Assembly (NCBI GenBank): GCA_049115695.1
Contig: JAGDZR010000012.1
Span: 248,001 to 312,000, forward strand
Origin: JAGDZR01 sp049115695
GTDB taxonomy: Bacteria > Bacteroidota > Bacteroidia > Cytophagales > Cyclobacteriaceae
Length of the DNA: 64,000 nt
Direction of reading: 5' to 3'
The position numbers were made by a program, and so were the translations under genes. Positions 54,045-62,649 of this stretch are shown here, one piece after another (the first letter of the stretch is position 1; each line of letters starts with the position of its first letter). The notes beneath the pieces were generated by a model that did not search any database, was not told the origin of the DNA, and was given only the letters and a program-made list of their open reading frames with translations.

Positions 54045-54650
54045 ATGGAAGAGAGACCCGAAAAAACAGTTTTAAGACTACAGTTACCCACAGATCCACG
54101 ATGGGTCAATATTGCCGAGATGAACATAGAGGACATTTTGGTGGACCATGCCTATTGTGAGCAAAAGGCAGCTACTTCATGCATCTCAATGATTGTCCAA
54201 TATCCTGAATATGATGAGCTGGTAGAGATGTTGACACCTGTAGTCGCTGAAGAATGGGCACATTTTGAGCGTGTTCTTGAGCAATTGAAAAAGCGAGGCT
54301 ACAAACTCGGCAAGCAGCGAAAAGACGAATACGTTAACCAGATCAACAAAATACTCAAAAAGGGTGGAAGTAGGGAACAGCAATTGGTTGAGAAGCTATT
54401 GCTAAATGGATTGATTGAAGCACGAAGTTGTGAGCGATTCAAATTGCTATGGAAAAATATTGAGGATGAGGAGCTCAGCAAATTCTATTACGAGTTGATG
54501 GTATCGGAAGCTGGGCACTATGTTAATTTCTTAGGACTTGCGAAGACATATATGCCTGAAGACTATGTGGTTGCTCGCTGGGATGAGTTTTTAAAGGAAG
54601 AGGCAGCCATTATGAAAGAGCTGAAGCCAAGAGGAGATAGAATGCATTAA
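54045..54650 (+). CDS. miaE: tRNA-(ms2io6A37) hydroxylase
   Basis: A 201-aa di-iron protein from the ATG at 54045. The family start RLQLPTDPRWV is followed by DHAYCEQKAA, AEEWAHFERV, LIEARSCERF and SEAGHYVNFL, which carry the Glu and His ligands of the MiaE di-iron site. It hydroxylates the isopentenyl side chain of modified adenosine 37 in tRNA. It follows the porin gene closely and converges with the gamma-glutamylcyclotransferase gene with a 3-bp overlap of stop codons. Confidence 0.93.
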   Translation: MEERPEKTVLRLQLPTDPRWVNIAEMNIEDILVDHAYCEQKAATSCISMIVQYPEYDELVEMLTPVVAEEWAHFERVLEQLKKRGYKLGKQRKDEYVNQINKILKKGGSREQQLVEKLLLNGLIEARSCERFKLLWKNIEDEELSKFYYELMVSEAGHYVNFLGLAKTYMPEDYVVARWDEFLKEEAAIMKELKPRGDRMH

Positions 54651-55018
54651 AATACTCCAGTCCGTATTCGCTTGATCCATTTTGCAGGCTTGGTATATTC
54701 GTAAACCCAGCAGTTAAGCTGATGATTATTCCAATTAGCCTTTGTTCTCACACGTCGATATTCCGGATGATTATGAACAGTTGGAGTTGACAACTCAAAT
54801 TGATCCAGGGTCGTCCATAATAGCGGTTTATCAATTAGCAGTAGCTCTCCGGTAATCGTACCTGATCCATGTAGTTTGACACCCGGATATCCGGCAATGT
54901 GAAATAGCTCACCCTGGATAGATGCTATTCCGACTGATCTTACAGGTATATTCGGGGTGAAGGAATGAAGCTTTCTGTATTCACTTTTCAGCCAACCATA
55001 GACAAACAGGTATTCCAA
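54647..55018 (-). CDS. Gamma-glutamylcyclotransferase-fold (AIG2-like) protein
   Basis: A 123-aa protein with the GGCT/AIG2 motif LFVYGWLKSEY (normally YGSLR) and ELLLIDKPLLWTTLDQFE, whose Glu near residue 74 is close to the expected catalytic acid. YRRVRTKA and CWVYEYT fit the C-terminal strands. Function could be cyclisation of gamma-glutamyl amines or a related reaction. It lies one base downstream of the last small coiled-coil gene and probably shares that operon. Confidence 0.85.
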   Translation of the reverse strand: MEYLFVYGWLKSEYRKLHSFTPNIPVRSVGIASIQGELFHIAGYPGVKLHGSGTITGELLLIDKPLLWTTLDQFELSTPTVHNHPEYRRVRTKANWNNHQLNCWVYEYTKPAKWIKRIRTGVF

Positions 55019-55019
55019 T

Positions 55020-55317
55020 TTATTTACACCTTTTCAGTAGTGCTTGATATTTACTTTCTGTTTCTTCCATTTTCTGAAAGGCTTCATTTCTAGCTCTAAC
55101 TGATTCTGTCGCTGCTTCTAGTGCTTCCCGAGCACTTTTCATTGCTTCCATTGCACTTCGTTCAGCGAGTTTTTCATTTTTAACAGCTAACTCCATGTTT
55201 GACTCAGCTATAATGCGTTGTTCTTCAGCCAAGGTTGTTTGCATAGTAGCATAAATGATAAGGAACTACAGCAATTAAGCTGATAATATTGGTGATGATG
55301 AGTAGTTTCTTGCTCAT
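55020..55317 (-). pseudogene. Small coiled-coil membrane protein gene, frameshifted copy
   Basis: The first 90 bases after its ATG at 55317 are almost identical to those of the copies at 55586 and 56059, but two G residues are missing in the run read as GTAGTTCC (GTAGGGTTCC in the others). The frame then stops about 30 codons in. Downstream, an ATG at 55244 opens the original frame for a 74-aa coiled-coil tail (MQTTLAEEQ to LLKRCK). So this copy has lost its membrane anchor fused to the coil, unless the tail is translated by coupling. Confidence 0.75.
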
Positions 55318-55319
55318 GC

Positions 55320-55586
55320 CTATTTACAGTTTTCTAGTTGTTTTTGGAGAGCTACTGCTGCATCTCTTGCTCGTTCTGCTTCATTTTGTGCCATTTGTGC
55401 TTGTTCTCGGGCCTGTGCAGCGTTTTCAACTGCTTTCTGAGCATTTGCTTCCGCAATCTGCTCTTGCCGCTTTGCTTCCATTGCGCTTTGTTCAGCCAAG
55501 GTTGTTTGCATAGTAGCATAAATGATAAGGAACCCTACAGCAATTAAGCTGATAATATTGGTGATGATGAGTAGTTTCTTGCTCAT
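55320..55586 (-). CDS. Small membrane-anchored coiled-coil protein (array copy)
   Basis: An 88-aa protein: residues 1-27 form a membrane helix (KLLIITNIISLIAVGFLIIYA) and the rest an Ala/Glu/Gln-rich coiled coil ending LQKQLENCK. It is two bases upstream of the frameshifted copy and one base after the previous copy, so the genes are in one operon. Function unknown. Confidence 0.7.
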   Translation of the reverse strand: MSKKLLIITNIISLIAVGFLIIYATMQTTLAEQSAMEAKRQEQIAEANAQKAVENAAQAREQAQMAQNEAERARDAAVALQKQLENCK

Positions 55587-55587
55587 G

Positions 55588-55812
55588 TTATTTACAGTTA
55601 TCTAGTTGTTTTTGGAGGGCTACTGCCTCATTTCTTACTCGTTCGACTTCAGCAGCTGCCATCTCGGCCATTTCTCGGGATCTTTCCTCGGATTCTTGGC
55701 AATCAACAACGATGGTATGTGCCAAAGCTGATTGCTTCTGTGCGAGCACAATAAAGCATATCAGTGAGACAATCGTGATAATATTGGTGATGATGAGTAG
55801 TTTCTTGCTCAT
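55588..55812 (-). CDS. Small membrane-anchored coiled-coil protein (array copy)
   Basis: A 74-aa protein, the most divergent of the array in its middle. It starts MSKKLLIITNII with a membrane helix to about residue 24, then a short coil with CQESEERSREMAEMAA and the shared end LQKQLDNCK. It carries an extra Cys in the coil. Spacing to both neighbours is one base. Function unknown. Confidence 0.7.
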   Translation of the reverse strand: MSKKLLIITNIITIVSLICFIVLAQKQSALAHTIVVDCQESEERSREMAEMAAAEVERVRNEAVALQKQLDNCK

Positions 55813-55813
55813 G

Positions 55814-56059
55814 TTATTTACAGTTTTCTAGTTGTTTTTGGAGGGCTACTGCCTCATCTCTTGCTCGTTCGACTTCAGCTTGTGCCAGTTGTGCTTGTTC
55901 TCGGGCCTGTGCAGCGTTTTCTTCAGCAATCTGCTCTTGCCGCATCGCTTTCATTGCACTTTCTTCAGCCAAGGTTGTTTGCATACTAGCATAAATGATA
56001 AGGAACCCTACAGCAATTAAGCTGATAATATTGGTAATGATGAGTAGTTTCTTGCTCAT
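55814..56059 (-). CDS. Small membrane-anchored coiled-coil protein (array copy)
   Basis: An 81-aa protein, very close to the copy at 55320: same membrane helix, TTLAEESAMKAMRQEQIAEEN, then REQAQLAQAEVERARDEA and LQKQLENCK. High nucleotide identity at both ends of the gene shows recent tandem duplication. Function unknown. Confidence 0.72.
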   Translation of the reverse strand: MSKKLLIITNIISLIAVGFLIIYASMQTTLAEESAMKAMRQEQIAEENAAQAREQAQLAQAEVERARDEAVALQKQLENCK

Positions 56060-56064
56060 AATAA

Positions 56065-56337
56065 TTAGTTGTTTTGATTGATTTTAGATCTAAGCATTTC
56101 CAGTTCATTTCGATGAATTGTAGCCATGGTCGCCTGTCGAAGAGCTTCTGCCTGGCAATGTTCAATCTGCATTTTTAGATCTTCTCTAGCTGCCATTTCT
56201 TCTTCAAGTGCTATTTCAAGTTCAGTAACCTTTGCGGTTTGATTGTTGGCGTAGATGATGAAGAACAGAGATGTGAAAGCTGCCACCCCAAGCACAATCG
56301 CCATAATAATTTCTGTCCTTTTTTTAGTCTTTTTCAT
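56065..56337 (-). CDS. Small membrane-anchored coiled-coil protein
   Basis: A 90-aa protein with a membrane helix at residues 9-28 (IIMAIVLGVAAFTSLFFIIYA) and a coiled coil after it (ELEIALEEEMAAREDLKMQIEH). It shares the layout but not the sequence of the copies at 55320-56059. It overlaps nothing; the gap to the next copy is 5 bp. Function unknown. Confidence 0.65.
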   Translation of the reverse strand: MKKTKKRTEIIMAIVLGVAAFTSLFFIIYANNQTAKVTELEIALEEEMAAREDLKMQIEHCQAEALRQATMATIHRNELEMLRSKINQNN

Positions 56338-56610
56338 TTAGTCGGTTTTAGAAAGTTGATGGATTTCTATTGACTGCACAGTGATTCGCATGTCAGCAGC
56401 TTCCAGCTTTCTCAGAAGTTCTTCATTGTGAATTTCAGTTTGATCTAATCGAAATTTCAGTTCCGTTATTTGTTCTAAAAACGCCTCTTCATTTTGCCGA
56501 AGCTCTTTGACGCTTAGTTGTGAGATCACAATTAGGACAATGGAAGTAATGATTCCTACATAAACTAAGACAATTTGAAATGTGTTGAATTGGAATGTTT
56601 TGGAGAACAT
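56338..56610 (-). CDS. Small membrane-anchored coiled-coil protein, first in array
   Basis: A 90-aa protein with a membrane helix at residues 12-30 (IVLVYVGIITSIVLIVISQ) and a coiled coil (EEAFLEQITELKFRLDQTE). It is adjacent to the 56065 gene (its stop and the next start touch) and is the promoter-proximal member of the operon. Same layout as the others, different sequence. Function unknown. Confidence 0.65.
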   Translation of the reverse strand: MFSKTFQFNTFQIVLVYVGIITSIVLIVISQLSVKELRQNEEAFLEQITELKFRLDQTEIHNEELLRKLEAADMRITVQSIEIHQLSKTD

Positions 56611-56752
56611 TGGACGAGATATTGTAAGGTTATAGTATTAAACTAATTAATAATTAAACTAAACTAATTAAATCCGTCAAATAATTCAACATACTTAACG
56701 GATTTACTAGCTCCTGATCTTTGTGTTTCTTTGTGCCCTGAAATTTGATGAA

Positions 56753-57007
56753 ATGGATTACACAGAGTTGATTGGATATATAGCGGCATCATGCACCACT
56801 TTTTCCTTCCTACCACAGGCGATTAAAACCTGGAAAACAAAGTCTGCGAAAGATCTTTCGTTAGGTATGTTTTTGTTGTTTGTGATTGGCGTGCTCATGT
56901 GGTTGATATACGGTTATCTGTTGATGAGTTGGCCCATGTTATTTGCCAATACGATCACCTTAGTCCTGGCAGGATCTATTCTTTACTACAAGTTGAAATT
57001 TGGATAA
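56753..57007 (+). CDS. SemiSWEET-type sugar transporter
   Basis: An 84-aa protein from the ATG at 56753; a GTG 30 bp earlier adds an unlikely tail. It has three membrane helices and the PQ-type motif SFLPQAIKTWKTKSAKDLS that defines the SemiSWEET family, which works as a dimer and moves small sugars along their gradient. Divergent from the coiled-coil array across a 142-bp region containing the inverted repeat TAAATCCGT/ACGGATTTA. Confidence 0.92.
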   Translation: MDYTELIGYIAASCTTFSFLPQAIKTWKTKSAKDLSLGMFLLFVIGVLMWLIYGYLLMSWPMLFANTITLVLAGSILYYKLKFG

Positions 57008-57013
57008 TAAAAA

Positions 57014-57042
57014 AACCGCCCCGGGGAAAAAATGGGGCGGTT
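57014..57042. terminator. Hairpin after SemiSWEET gene
   Basis: A perfect 9-bp stem (AACCGCCCC / GGGGCGGTT) with 11-base loop starting seven bases after the stop. The T run is only on the minus strand; on the plus strand it is still a strong GC-rich stem and may end the SemiSWEET transcript. Confidence 0.6.
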
Positions 57043-57215
57043 AACTGTGGTAAACTACTAAATGGTTGAAACAACCTAACCTAATCCGAAATCAATAAGT
57101 AACTTTTAATTACTATTGCTAAGTTATTTTTAGACCACCGTATAGGACATGACGATGGTCAGCATAGTCATCTAACATATATCATTATTTTTAAAGAACA
57201 TCACATTATTTCGGT

Positions 57216-58169
57216 ATGAAGAAGATTGCAGTTGGGATAGATATCGGAGGCACACTTACTAAAGTGGGATTAGTCGATCGGGAGGGAGAACTATTTGGAG
57301 ATTTAAATTTCCCAACACGGGGTTATCCTGATTTCAAGGATTACCTCAATGAATTGAAGCGTCAGCTTGAAGGGCTTATTGCTGGGCTTGATTTTGAACA
57401 TGAAATAGTTGGAATCGGGATAGGGGCTCCCAATGCAAATTATTATAGAGGGACTATCGAATATGCCGCCAATCTTGAATGGGAGGGTGTAGTACCATTT
57501 GTGGCGACTCTGAAGGAGATGGTCGATACCAATATCTACATGACCAATGATGCAAATGCAGCCGCCATAGGAGAAAAAATATATGGTGGTGCTACTGAGA
57601 TGAACGATTTCATCATTATCACATTAGGAACTGGTCTCGGTAGTGGTATTTACTCCAATGGGAGTTTAATATACGGACATGATGCAATGGCCGGAGAGTT
57701 AGGTCATGTACTCATTGAAGAGGGTGGAAGAATGACTGGAGTAGGTCGAAGGGGTGGTCTTGAAGCATATGTTTCCAGCACGGGATTGAAAAGGACCGTA
57801 TTTTACCTGCTCTCAGACAGTATGGAAGAGAGTGTACTCAGACAGTATTCCTACAACGATTTGCATGGAGAGACAATCTCTGAAGCGGCTCTAAATGGTG
57901 ATCCGATTGCTAAGGAGGCTTTCGAAATGACGGGAAGGATATTAGGCAAACAATTGGCCAATTTTACAGCCTTTTCGCACCCGGAGGCCTTTTTCTTGTT
58001 TGGAGGACTGGCCAAAGCAGGGAAATTGATATTTGAGCCAACACAAAAAGCACTTGATGAGCATTTGCTTCCATACTATAAAGGGAAAGTAAAATTGCTG
58101 CCATCAGGTATGATGAATAAAAATGCAGCTGTTTTAGGTGCAGCAGCATTGGTTTGGGAACAATCCTGA
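57216..58169 (+). CDS. ROK-family sugar kinase
   Basis: A 317-aa cytoplasmic kinase with phosphate-binding IDIGGTLTK, the NDANAAAIGEK segment and the LGTGLGSGI ATP motif. The ROK zinc-binding CXCGXXGC is replaced by GVGRRGGLEAY, so no zinc is held. It most likely phosphorylates glucose or a related hexose. It stands alone with its own upstream region. Confidence 0.9.
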   Translation: MKKIAVGIDIGGTLTKVGLVDREGELFGDLNFPTRGYPDFKDYLNELKRQLEGLIAGLDFEHEIVGIGIGAPNANYYRGTIEYAANLEWEGVVPFVATLKEMVDTNIYMTNDANAAAIGEKIYGGATEMNDFIIITLGTGLGSGIYSNGSLIYGHDAMAGELGHVLIEEGGRMTGVGRRGGLEAYVSSTGLKRTVFYLLSDSMEESVLRQYSYNDLHGETISEAALNGDPIAKEAFEMTGRILGKQLANFTAFSHPEAFFLFGGLAKAGKLIFEPTQKALDEHLLPYYKGKVKLLPSGMMNKNAAVLGAAALVWEQS

Positions 58170-58256
58170 CGCATTCACGTTTTTTAATCAGGTTCAATAA
58201 AAACCATTAATTTTAAAAAGGTCTTTAGACTGAAGAGGACGATAATAAACCACGCG

Positions 58257-60374
58257 ATGAGAAGATTTATAGTAATAGTATTGGTTTGGTTAGCAGGGGT
58301 AAATGTTTTTGCCGGCGGTATATCGGACACTCTGAAAGTACTCGAGCCTAAACCGGAGCATGCTCAGTCATTGTATGTTGCCCTTAACTTGTTGGAGCAA
58401 TACCACTATAGAAAGATGCCAATGGATGATAGCTTGTCTGCTGTCATGTATGACAATTACTTCTCATCATTGGACCCAGCTAAGTCGTTTTTTCTGAAAG
58501 CTGATGTAGCCTATTTTGAAAAATATAGGGAACTGTTAGATAATGAGCTCAAAGCAAGCAAGCTGGATTTTGGCTTTCAATTGTTTACCCTCTATAGGGA
58601 ACGGGCACTTGAACGATACAATTTCATCCCCTCACTGTTGGAAGAGGAGTTTGATTTTTCAATTGAGGAGTTCTACGATTCTGATTTTGAAAAAGAGCAA
58701 TGGGTTGAAACCAGAGAAGAATTAAACGAAAAGTGGCGGCTCATATTGAAAAATCAGGCCATCAGTCTAAAGGTAACTGGCAAGGATTGGAATGAAATTG
58801 TAAGTATTTTGAGCAAGCGTTACGCCCGTGTTCAGAAGGCCATTTATCAATACAACAGCGAGGATGTCTTTCAGTCTTACCTGAATGCGCTGACAACTGC
58901 ATACGATCCTCATACGGATTATTTTTCTCCGATTACGTCGGAGAATTTTCAAATCAATATGAGTTTGTCACTGGAGGGTATTGGAGCCAGATTGTCTCAG
59001 CAACTGGATTATACAGTAGTAGCAGATGTAGTACCAGGGGGACCTGCATTTAAGTCGAAACGATTGTATAAAGATGACAAGATCATTGGTGTAGCTCAAG
59101 GCGATGATGGTAAGTTTGAAGATGTCATTGGATGGAGATTGGATGATGTAGTTCAGAAAATAAGAGGACCGAAAGGCTCGATTGTTCGGTTGCAGATATT
59201 GAAGAAGGGAGATGTCAGTGTACTTCCTGATACCATAAGGATCGTTAGGGAGAAAATCAAACTGGAGGATGAGGCAGCAAAAGCAGAAATGATTCCTATC
59301 ATCGAGGATGGCATTACTTACAATCTGGGAATCATTACCATCCCTAGTTTCTACATCAATTTTGAAGAAAGAAATAAGGGAGTTAAAGATTACAAAAGCA
59401 CAACTCGGGATGTCAAGGACTTGATTAAGGACCTTGAACGTCAGGGTATGAATGGACTGCTGATAGACTTAAGATATAATGGTGGGGGTTCATTGCAAGA
59501 GGCAATTGATTTAACGGGTTTGTTTATTCCAAGGGGACCTGTAGTTCAAGTTAGAAATGTAGATAATTCAGTGGAAGCGCTTTATGACGATGATGGTAGT
59601 GAAACTTTTTACGAAGGTCCACTTGCCGTTCTGACTAACAGGTATTCAGCTTCAGCTTCAGAAATTTTCTCGGGAGCGATACAAGATTATCGCAGAGGTA
59701 TTATCCTTGGAGAGAATAGCTTTGGTAAAGGAACAGTGCAAAACTTAATAGACTTGGACAGACCAGTGGTCAACTATCTAAATCGTCTGGTCTCATATAA
59801 AAGATCAAGTGCCAGCAATGACGTAGAGCCGTTGGTTAAACTTCGGGATGATATCATGGCTGGAGATGTGAGTTTGGGACAATTAAAGATGACCCTGGCG
59901 AAATTTTATCGAGCAACGGGAAGTAGTACGCAAATGATCGGTGTACGCCCTGATATTTTGTTCCCAACGCCTTTTAACTCAGAAGAATTTGGAGAAAGCA
60001 GTCGTCCCAATTCTTTGCCTTGGGATGAAATAAAGGAGGAACCGTTTACACGATCAAATACTATCTCTGAAGAGATGCTTGATAAGCTCTACCAGGTCTA
60101 TCTTGGTCATTTATCAGAAGACCCGCAGTTGAAAAGCCTGGTTGAAGAAGTAAATAAAAGAAAAGACGAGATGGATAATACTCGAGTTTCGCTCAACTTG
60201 ACAACCCGTCAGGCAGAGCGAGAAGCTGCTACTCAGGAAAACGATATGTCCACCACCATTGAGCAAGGTGACTTTATGTTTCAGGAAGTAGACAGAGAAA
60301 AAGTATCCAAGGATGTTTACCTCAAAGAAGCCCTTCGCCTTTTGGCCGAACTAGCTAAAGAGGACATGGGATAA
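58257..60374 (+). CDS. prc: C-terminal processing (tail-specific) protease, S41 family
   Basis: A 705-aa periplasmic protease with a signal peptide (ending FAG, residue 20), an N-terminal helical region (30-230), a PDZ domain (about 240-325: LEGIGARLS, DVVPGGPA, IRGPKGSIVRLQ) and the S41 catalytic core with SASASEIFSG (nucleophile Ser) and the GKGTVQ Lys. The extended C-terminal helical region (DUF3340-like) matches Prc/Tsp proteases. It degrades tagged or misfolded periplasmic proteins and processes C-termini. Normal length. Confidence 0.93.
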   Translation: MRRFIVIVLVWLAGVNVFAGGISDTLKVLEPKPEHAQSLYVALNLLEQYHYRKMPMDDSLSAVMYDNYFSSLDPAKSFFLKADVAYFEKYRELLDNELKASKLDFGFQLFTLYRERALERYNFIPSLLEEEFDFSIEEFYDSDFEKEQWVETREELNEKWRLILKNQAISLKVTGKDWNEIVSILSKRYARVQKAIYQYNSEDVFQSYLNALTTAYDPHTDYFSPITSENFQINMSLSLEGIGARLSQQLDYTVVADVVPGGPAFKSKRLYKDDKIIGVAQGDDGKFEDVIGWRLDDVVQKIRGPKGSIVRLQILKKGDVSVLPDTIRIVREKIKLEDEAAKAEMIPIIEDGITYNLGIITIPSFYINFEERNKGVKDYKSTTRDVKDLIKDLERQGMNGLLIDLRYNGGGSLQEAIDLTGLFIPRGPVVQVRNVDNSVEALYDDDGSETFYEGPLAVLTNRYSASASEIFSGAIQDYRRGIILGENSFGKGTVQNLIDLDRPVVNYLNRLVSYKRSSASNDVEPLVKLRDDIMAGDVSLGQLKMTLAKFYRATGSSTQMIGVRPDILFPTPFNSEEFGESSRPNSLPWDEIKEEPFTRSNTISEEMLDKLYQVYLGHLSEDPQLKSLVEEVNKRKDEMDNTRVSLNLTTRQAEREAATQENDMSTTIEQGDFMFQEVDREKVSKDVYLKEALRLLAELAKEDMG

Positions 60375-60436
60375 ATTCTTTCCATCATGAAAGAAACCTT
60401 TGGTTGAGAAGTGTGTCTTATTACTAAAGCATACAG

Positions 60437-61333
60437 ATGAAATACCTAATAGTAGCATTGAGTTTGATCTCGTTTACAGGTCGGGCACAAATAGCCATCA
60501 CAGAATTCGAAGCGAGTAATGTCAAAAAGGTCAAAGTAAAGGGATCATTTTGTAATGTTATGGCAACCACTGGATCTAAGACTTACGTCAAGGGAGTGAT
60601 CAATGGAAACGGAAACGAAGGGGATTATGAATTTCGTTCAAGTATTGAAGGAGAGACCCTGATGCTGGAAGTAATCAAACGAGTCAAGCGTTCAGGATTT
60701 AGAATGGAGAACTCAGTCATCGATTTAATGGTGAAGCAAGGCACAGCGATCGAAATAGTCAATTCTTCAGGAGATATCAATGCCAGGAACCTACAAGCCA
60801 ATGAATTCACATTTGAATCTACCAGTGGTGATGTAGATGTTAAAGACATTATCGGAAATACCAGTCTGGGAAGTACATCAGGAGATATAGAAGGAAGCAA
60901 TATTCAAGGAAATCTAAAAGGTGGATCGACTAGTGGCGATATTACAATAAGTGAGGTGAGCGGCGAAATCAATGTGAAATCAACTTCTGGTAATATCGAA
61001 ATTACCAACACGACTACCGATATTTTTGCGCAAAGTACATCCGGAGAGATTGAGCTTTCTGAAGTAAAGGGTCAATTGGAAATTAGAGCGACCTCTGGAA
61101 ACATTGAGGGGATGGAAATTGAACTTACCGGAGATTCCCAGTTTAGAACAAGCTCTGGGGAAATTGAGCTCGACTTGATCAATAATATTGATGCATTAAG
61201 TTTTGACCTTCAAGCCTCATCAGGTAGTTTAAACGTGGATGGCAAACAAGCTGATAAAAGTATCTATCTTAAAAGAGGAGGATATTGGGTTAACGGGATT
61301 TCGTCAAGTGGTAGTCAGCGATATTCGAACTAA
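60437..61333 (+). CDS. DUF4097-type beta-repeat protein, exported
   Basis: A 298-aa protein with a signal peptide (ending GRAQ). Residues 105-260 consist of short repeats of about 20 residues with the core STSGDI or SGNIEI, each adding one turn of a right-handed beta-helix-like fold typical of DUF4097/adhesin-like proteins. The tail is IYLKRGGYWVNGISSSGSQRYSN. It is probably an envelope protein with structural or adhesive role; its function is unknown. It converges with the histidine kinase gene with a 4-bp overlap. Confidence 0.85.
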   Translation: MKYLIVALSLISFTGRAQIAITEFEASNVKKVKVKGSFCNVMATTGSKTYVKGVINGNGNEGDYEFRSSIEGETLMLEVIKRVKRSGFRMENSVIDLMVKQGTAIEIVNSSGDINARNLQANEFTFESTSGDVDVKDIIGNTSLGSTSGDIEGSNIQGNLKGGSTSGDITISEVSGEINVKSTSGNIEITNTTTDIFAQSTSGEIELSEVKGQLEIRATSGNIEGMEIELTGDSQFRTSSGEIELDLINNIDALSFDLQASSGSLNVDGKQADKSIYLKRGGYWVNGISSSGSQRYSN

Positions 61334-62649
61334 AAGCGAAGTTCAAAAGAAGTACCATTTGCATTGGTTTCCAGGAGTTCAATGGAGCCATTGTGAAGTG
61401 TCATAATTTGGCGGCAAAGGCTAAGTCCTATTCCAGTTCCATCTTTTTTAGTACTAAAGAAAGGAATGAATATTTTGTCCTGCTTGTTCTCTGGAATGCC
61501 GGGTCCACTATCGGTGATAATGAGTGATTTATCACTGTTTGATCGGATGATCAGTTCCTTATTGAGTTGGTTTTGCATTGCCTGACATGCATTTAGTATC
61601 AGATTGATTAATACCTGTTCGATCAACGCCGCATCTATCCGGATGATTGAATCCTCCACTTCAATGGTCATTGTTATATGTTTCAAATCTGCCTCCAACA
61701 ACTTGACTGTCCTCATGACCAAATCCCGAAGCGATTCATCATTTACTATAGGGTTAGGAACTTTTGTAAGCTTCCTATATTGCTGAACAAACCGTAACAT
61801 ACCATGCGTTCTGGATCTAATAGTTTCCATGGCAAGGGATAGATCTTCAATATTTTCTTCAGAAAGATCTTGAGGTTTTTTGGGTTGCGTATCGTGGCTT
61901 AAAATCATTTGAGATGTTTCGGCCAGCGATACTAATGGTGTTACGGAGTTCATTACTTCATGCGTGAGGATTCGGATTAGCTTCTGCCAGGCATCTACTT
62001 CCTTTTGGTTCAGGGCCTGGCGAATGTCCTGAAACGAGAAAACTCTTAGTTTTTTAGTCGAAATGACAATCGGTGTTAGTTTGATGGCTATTGTCTTCTT
62101 GTTGCCCTGGACTTCTATTTCAAGGGTATGTTGTTTGAAGTCAGGAGCACTGATGGTCTTGAGAAAATCAATGTTTCCAGATTTTAAGTTCTGCCAGTGC
62201 TTTACAGCGGGTAGTTTGAGTAGGTCACTGCCATAGCTGTTTAGAATTTCGATTTCATTCGCTTCATTGAGTACCATAATCCCAAACTCAATTTGGTCAA
62301 CAAGACTCTTCAAAAAGTGCAATTGGGCTGCTTTCGAGGTTTCCAGCGCTTTGAATGCTAACATGATGTCATCAAATGTAGACCGCAGCGGCGCATATGT
62401 ATGTGTGATAGCGGTGTAATTAACTGAGAAATCACCATCCTTAATCGAACTTATAAATCGCACGATCTCCTGATTGGTTCTTGATACGAACCTGGTCAGT
62501 TCGATCACTTGAACAATGATCAATACCCCAAGAATCAGTTGCGTAAACAAGAGGTCTGCCCGGAAGATAATAATTGATAGGATGGAAATGGAAATGACTA
62601 GCAGGATTACCCTAATCAGGCATAGCAGGAAGAAACGATTATAAACCAT
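61330..62649 (-). CDS. Sensor histidine kinase
   Basis: A 439-aa inner-membrane kinase. Two membrane segments lie at residues 6-28 and 34-50 with almost no periplasmic loop, then a HAMP-like linker and a PAS-like domain (about 110-210). The H box is LTHEVMNSVTPLV (H230, autophosphorylated), the N box LILNACQAMQN, and the G boxes DSGPGIPE and GTGIGLSL. It phosphorylates the NtrC-type regulator encoded upstream, whose stop overlaps its start by 11 bp. The lack of an outer sensor suggests a cytoplasmic or membrane signal. Confidence 0.93.
   Translation of the reverse strand: MVYNRFFLLCLIRVILLVISISILSIIIFRADLLFTQLILGVLIIVQVIELTRFVSRTNQEIVRFISSIKDGDFSVNYTAITHTYAPLRSTFDDIMLAFKALETSKAAQLHFLKSLVDQIEFGIMVLNEANEIEILNSYGSDLLKLPAVKHWQNLKSGNIDFLKTISAPDFKQHTLEIEVQGNKKTIAIKLTPIVISTKKLRVFSFQDIRQALNQKEVDAWQKLIRILTHEVMNSVTPLVSLAETSQMILSHDTQPKKPQDLSEENIEDLSLAMETIRSRTHGMLRFVQQYRKLTKVPNPIVNDESLRDLVMRTVKLLEADLKHITMTIEVEDSIIRIDAALIEQVLINLILNACQAMQNQLNKELIIRSNSDKSLIITDSGPGIPENKQDKIFIPFFSTKKDGTGIGLSLCRQIMTLHNGSIELLETNANGTSFELRF

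Noticed and set aside
55224..56059. CRISPR-like array
   Set aside because: Repeats of about 90-100 bases are spaced about 170-380 bases apart and lie within coding frames; they are gene duplications.
56669..56706. Hairpin TAAATCCGT/ACGGATTTA as a terminator
   Set aside because: It has a 20-base loop and lies between divergent genes where no transcript ends; at most an operator.
60780..61160. DNA tandem repeat in the DUF4097 gene
   Set aside because: The repetition is at protein level (SGDI/SGNIE) with varied codons, as expected for a beta-helix fold.
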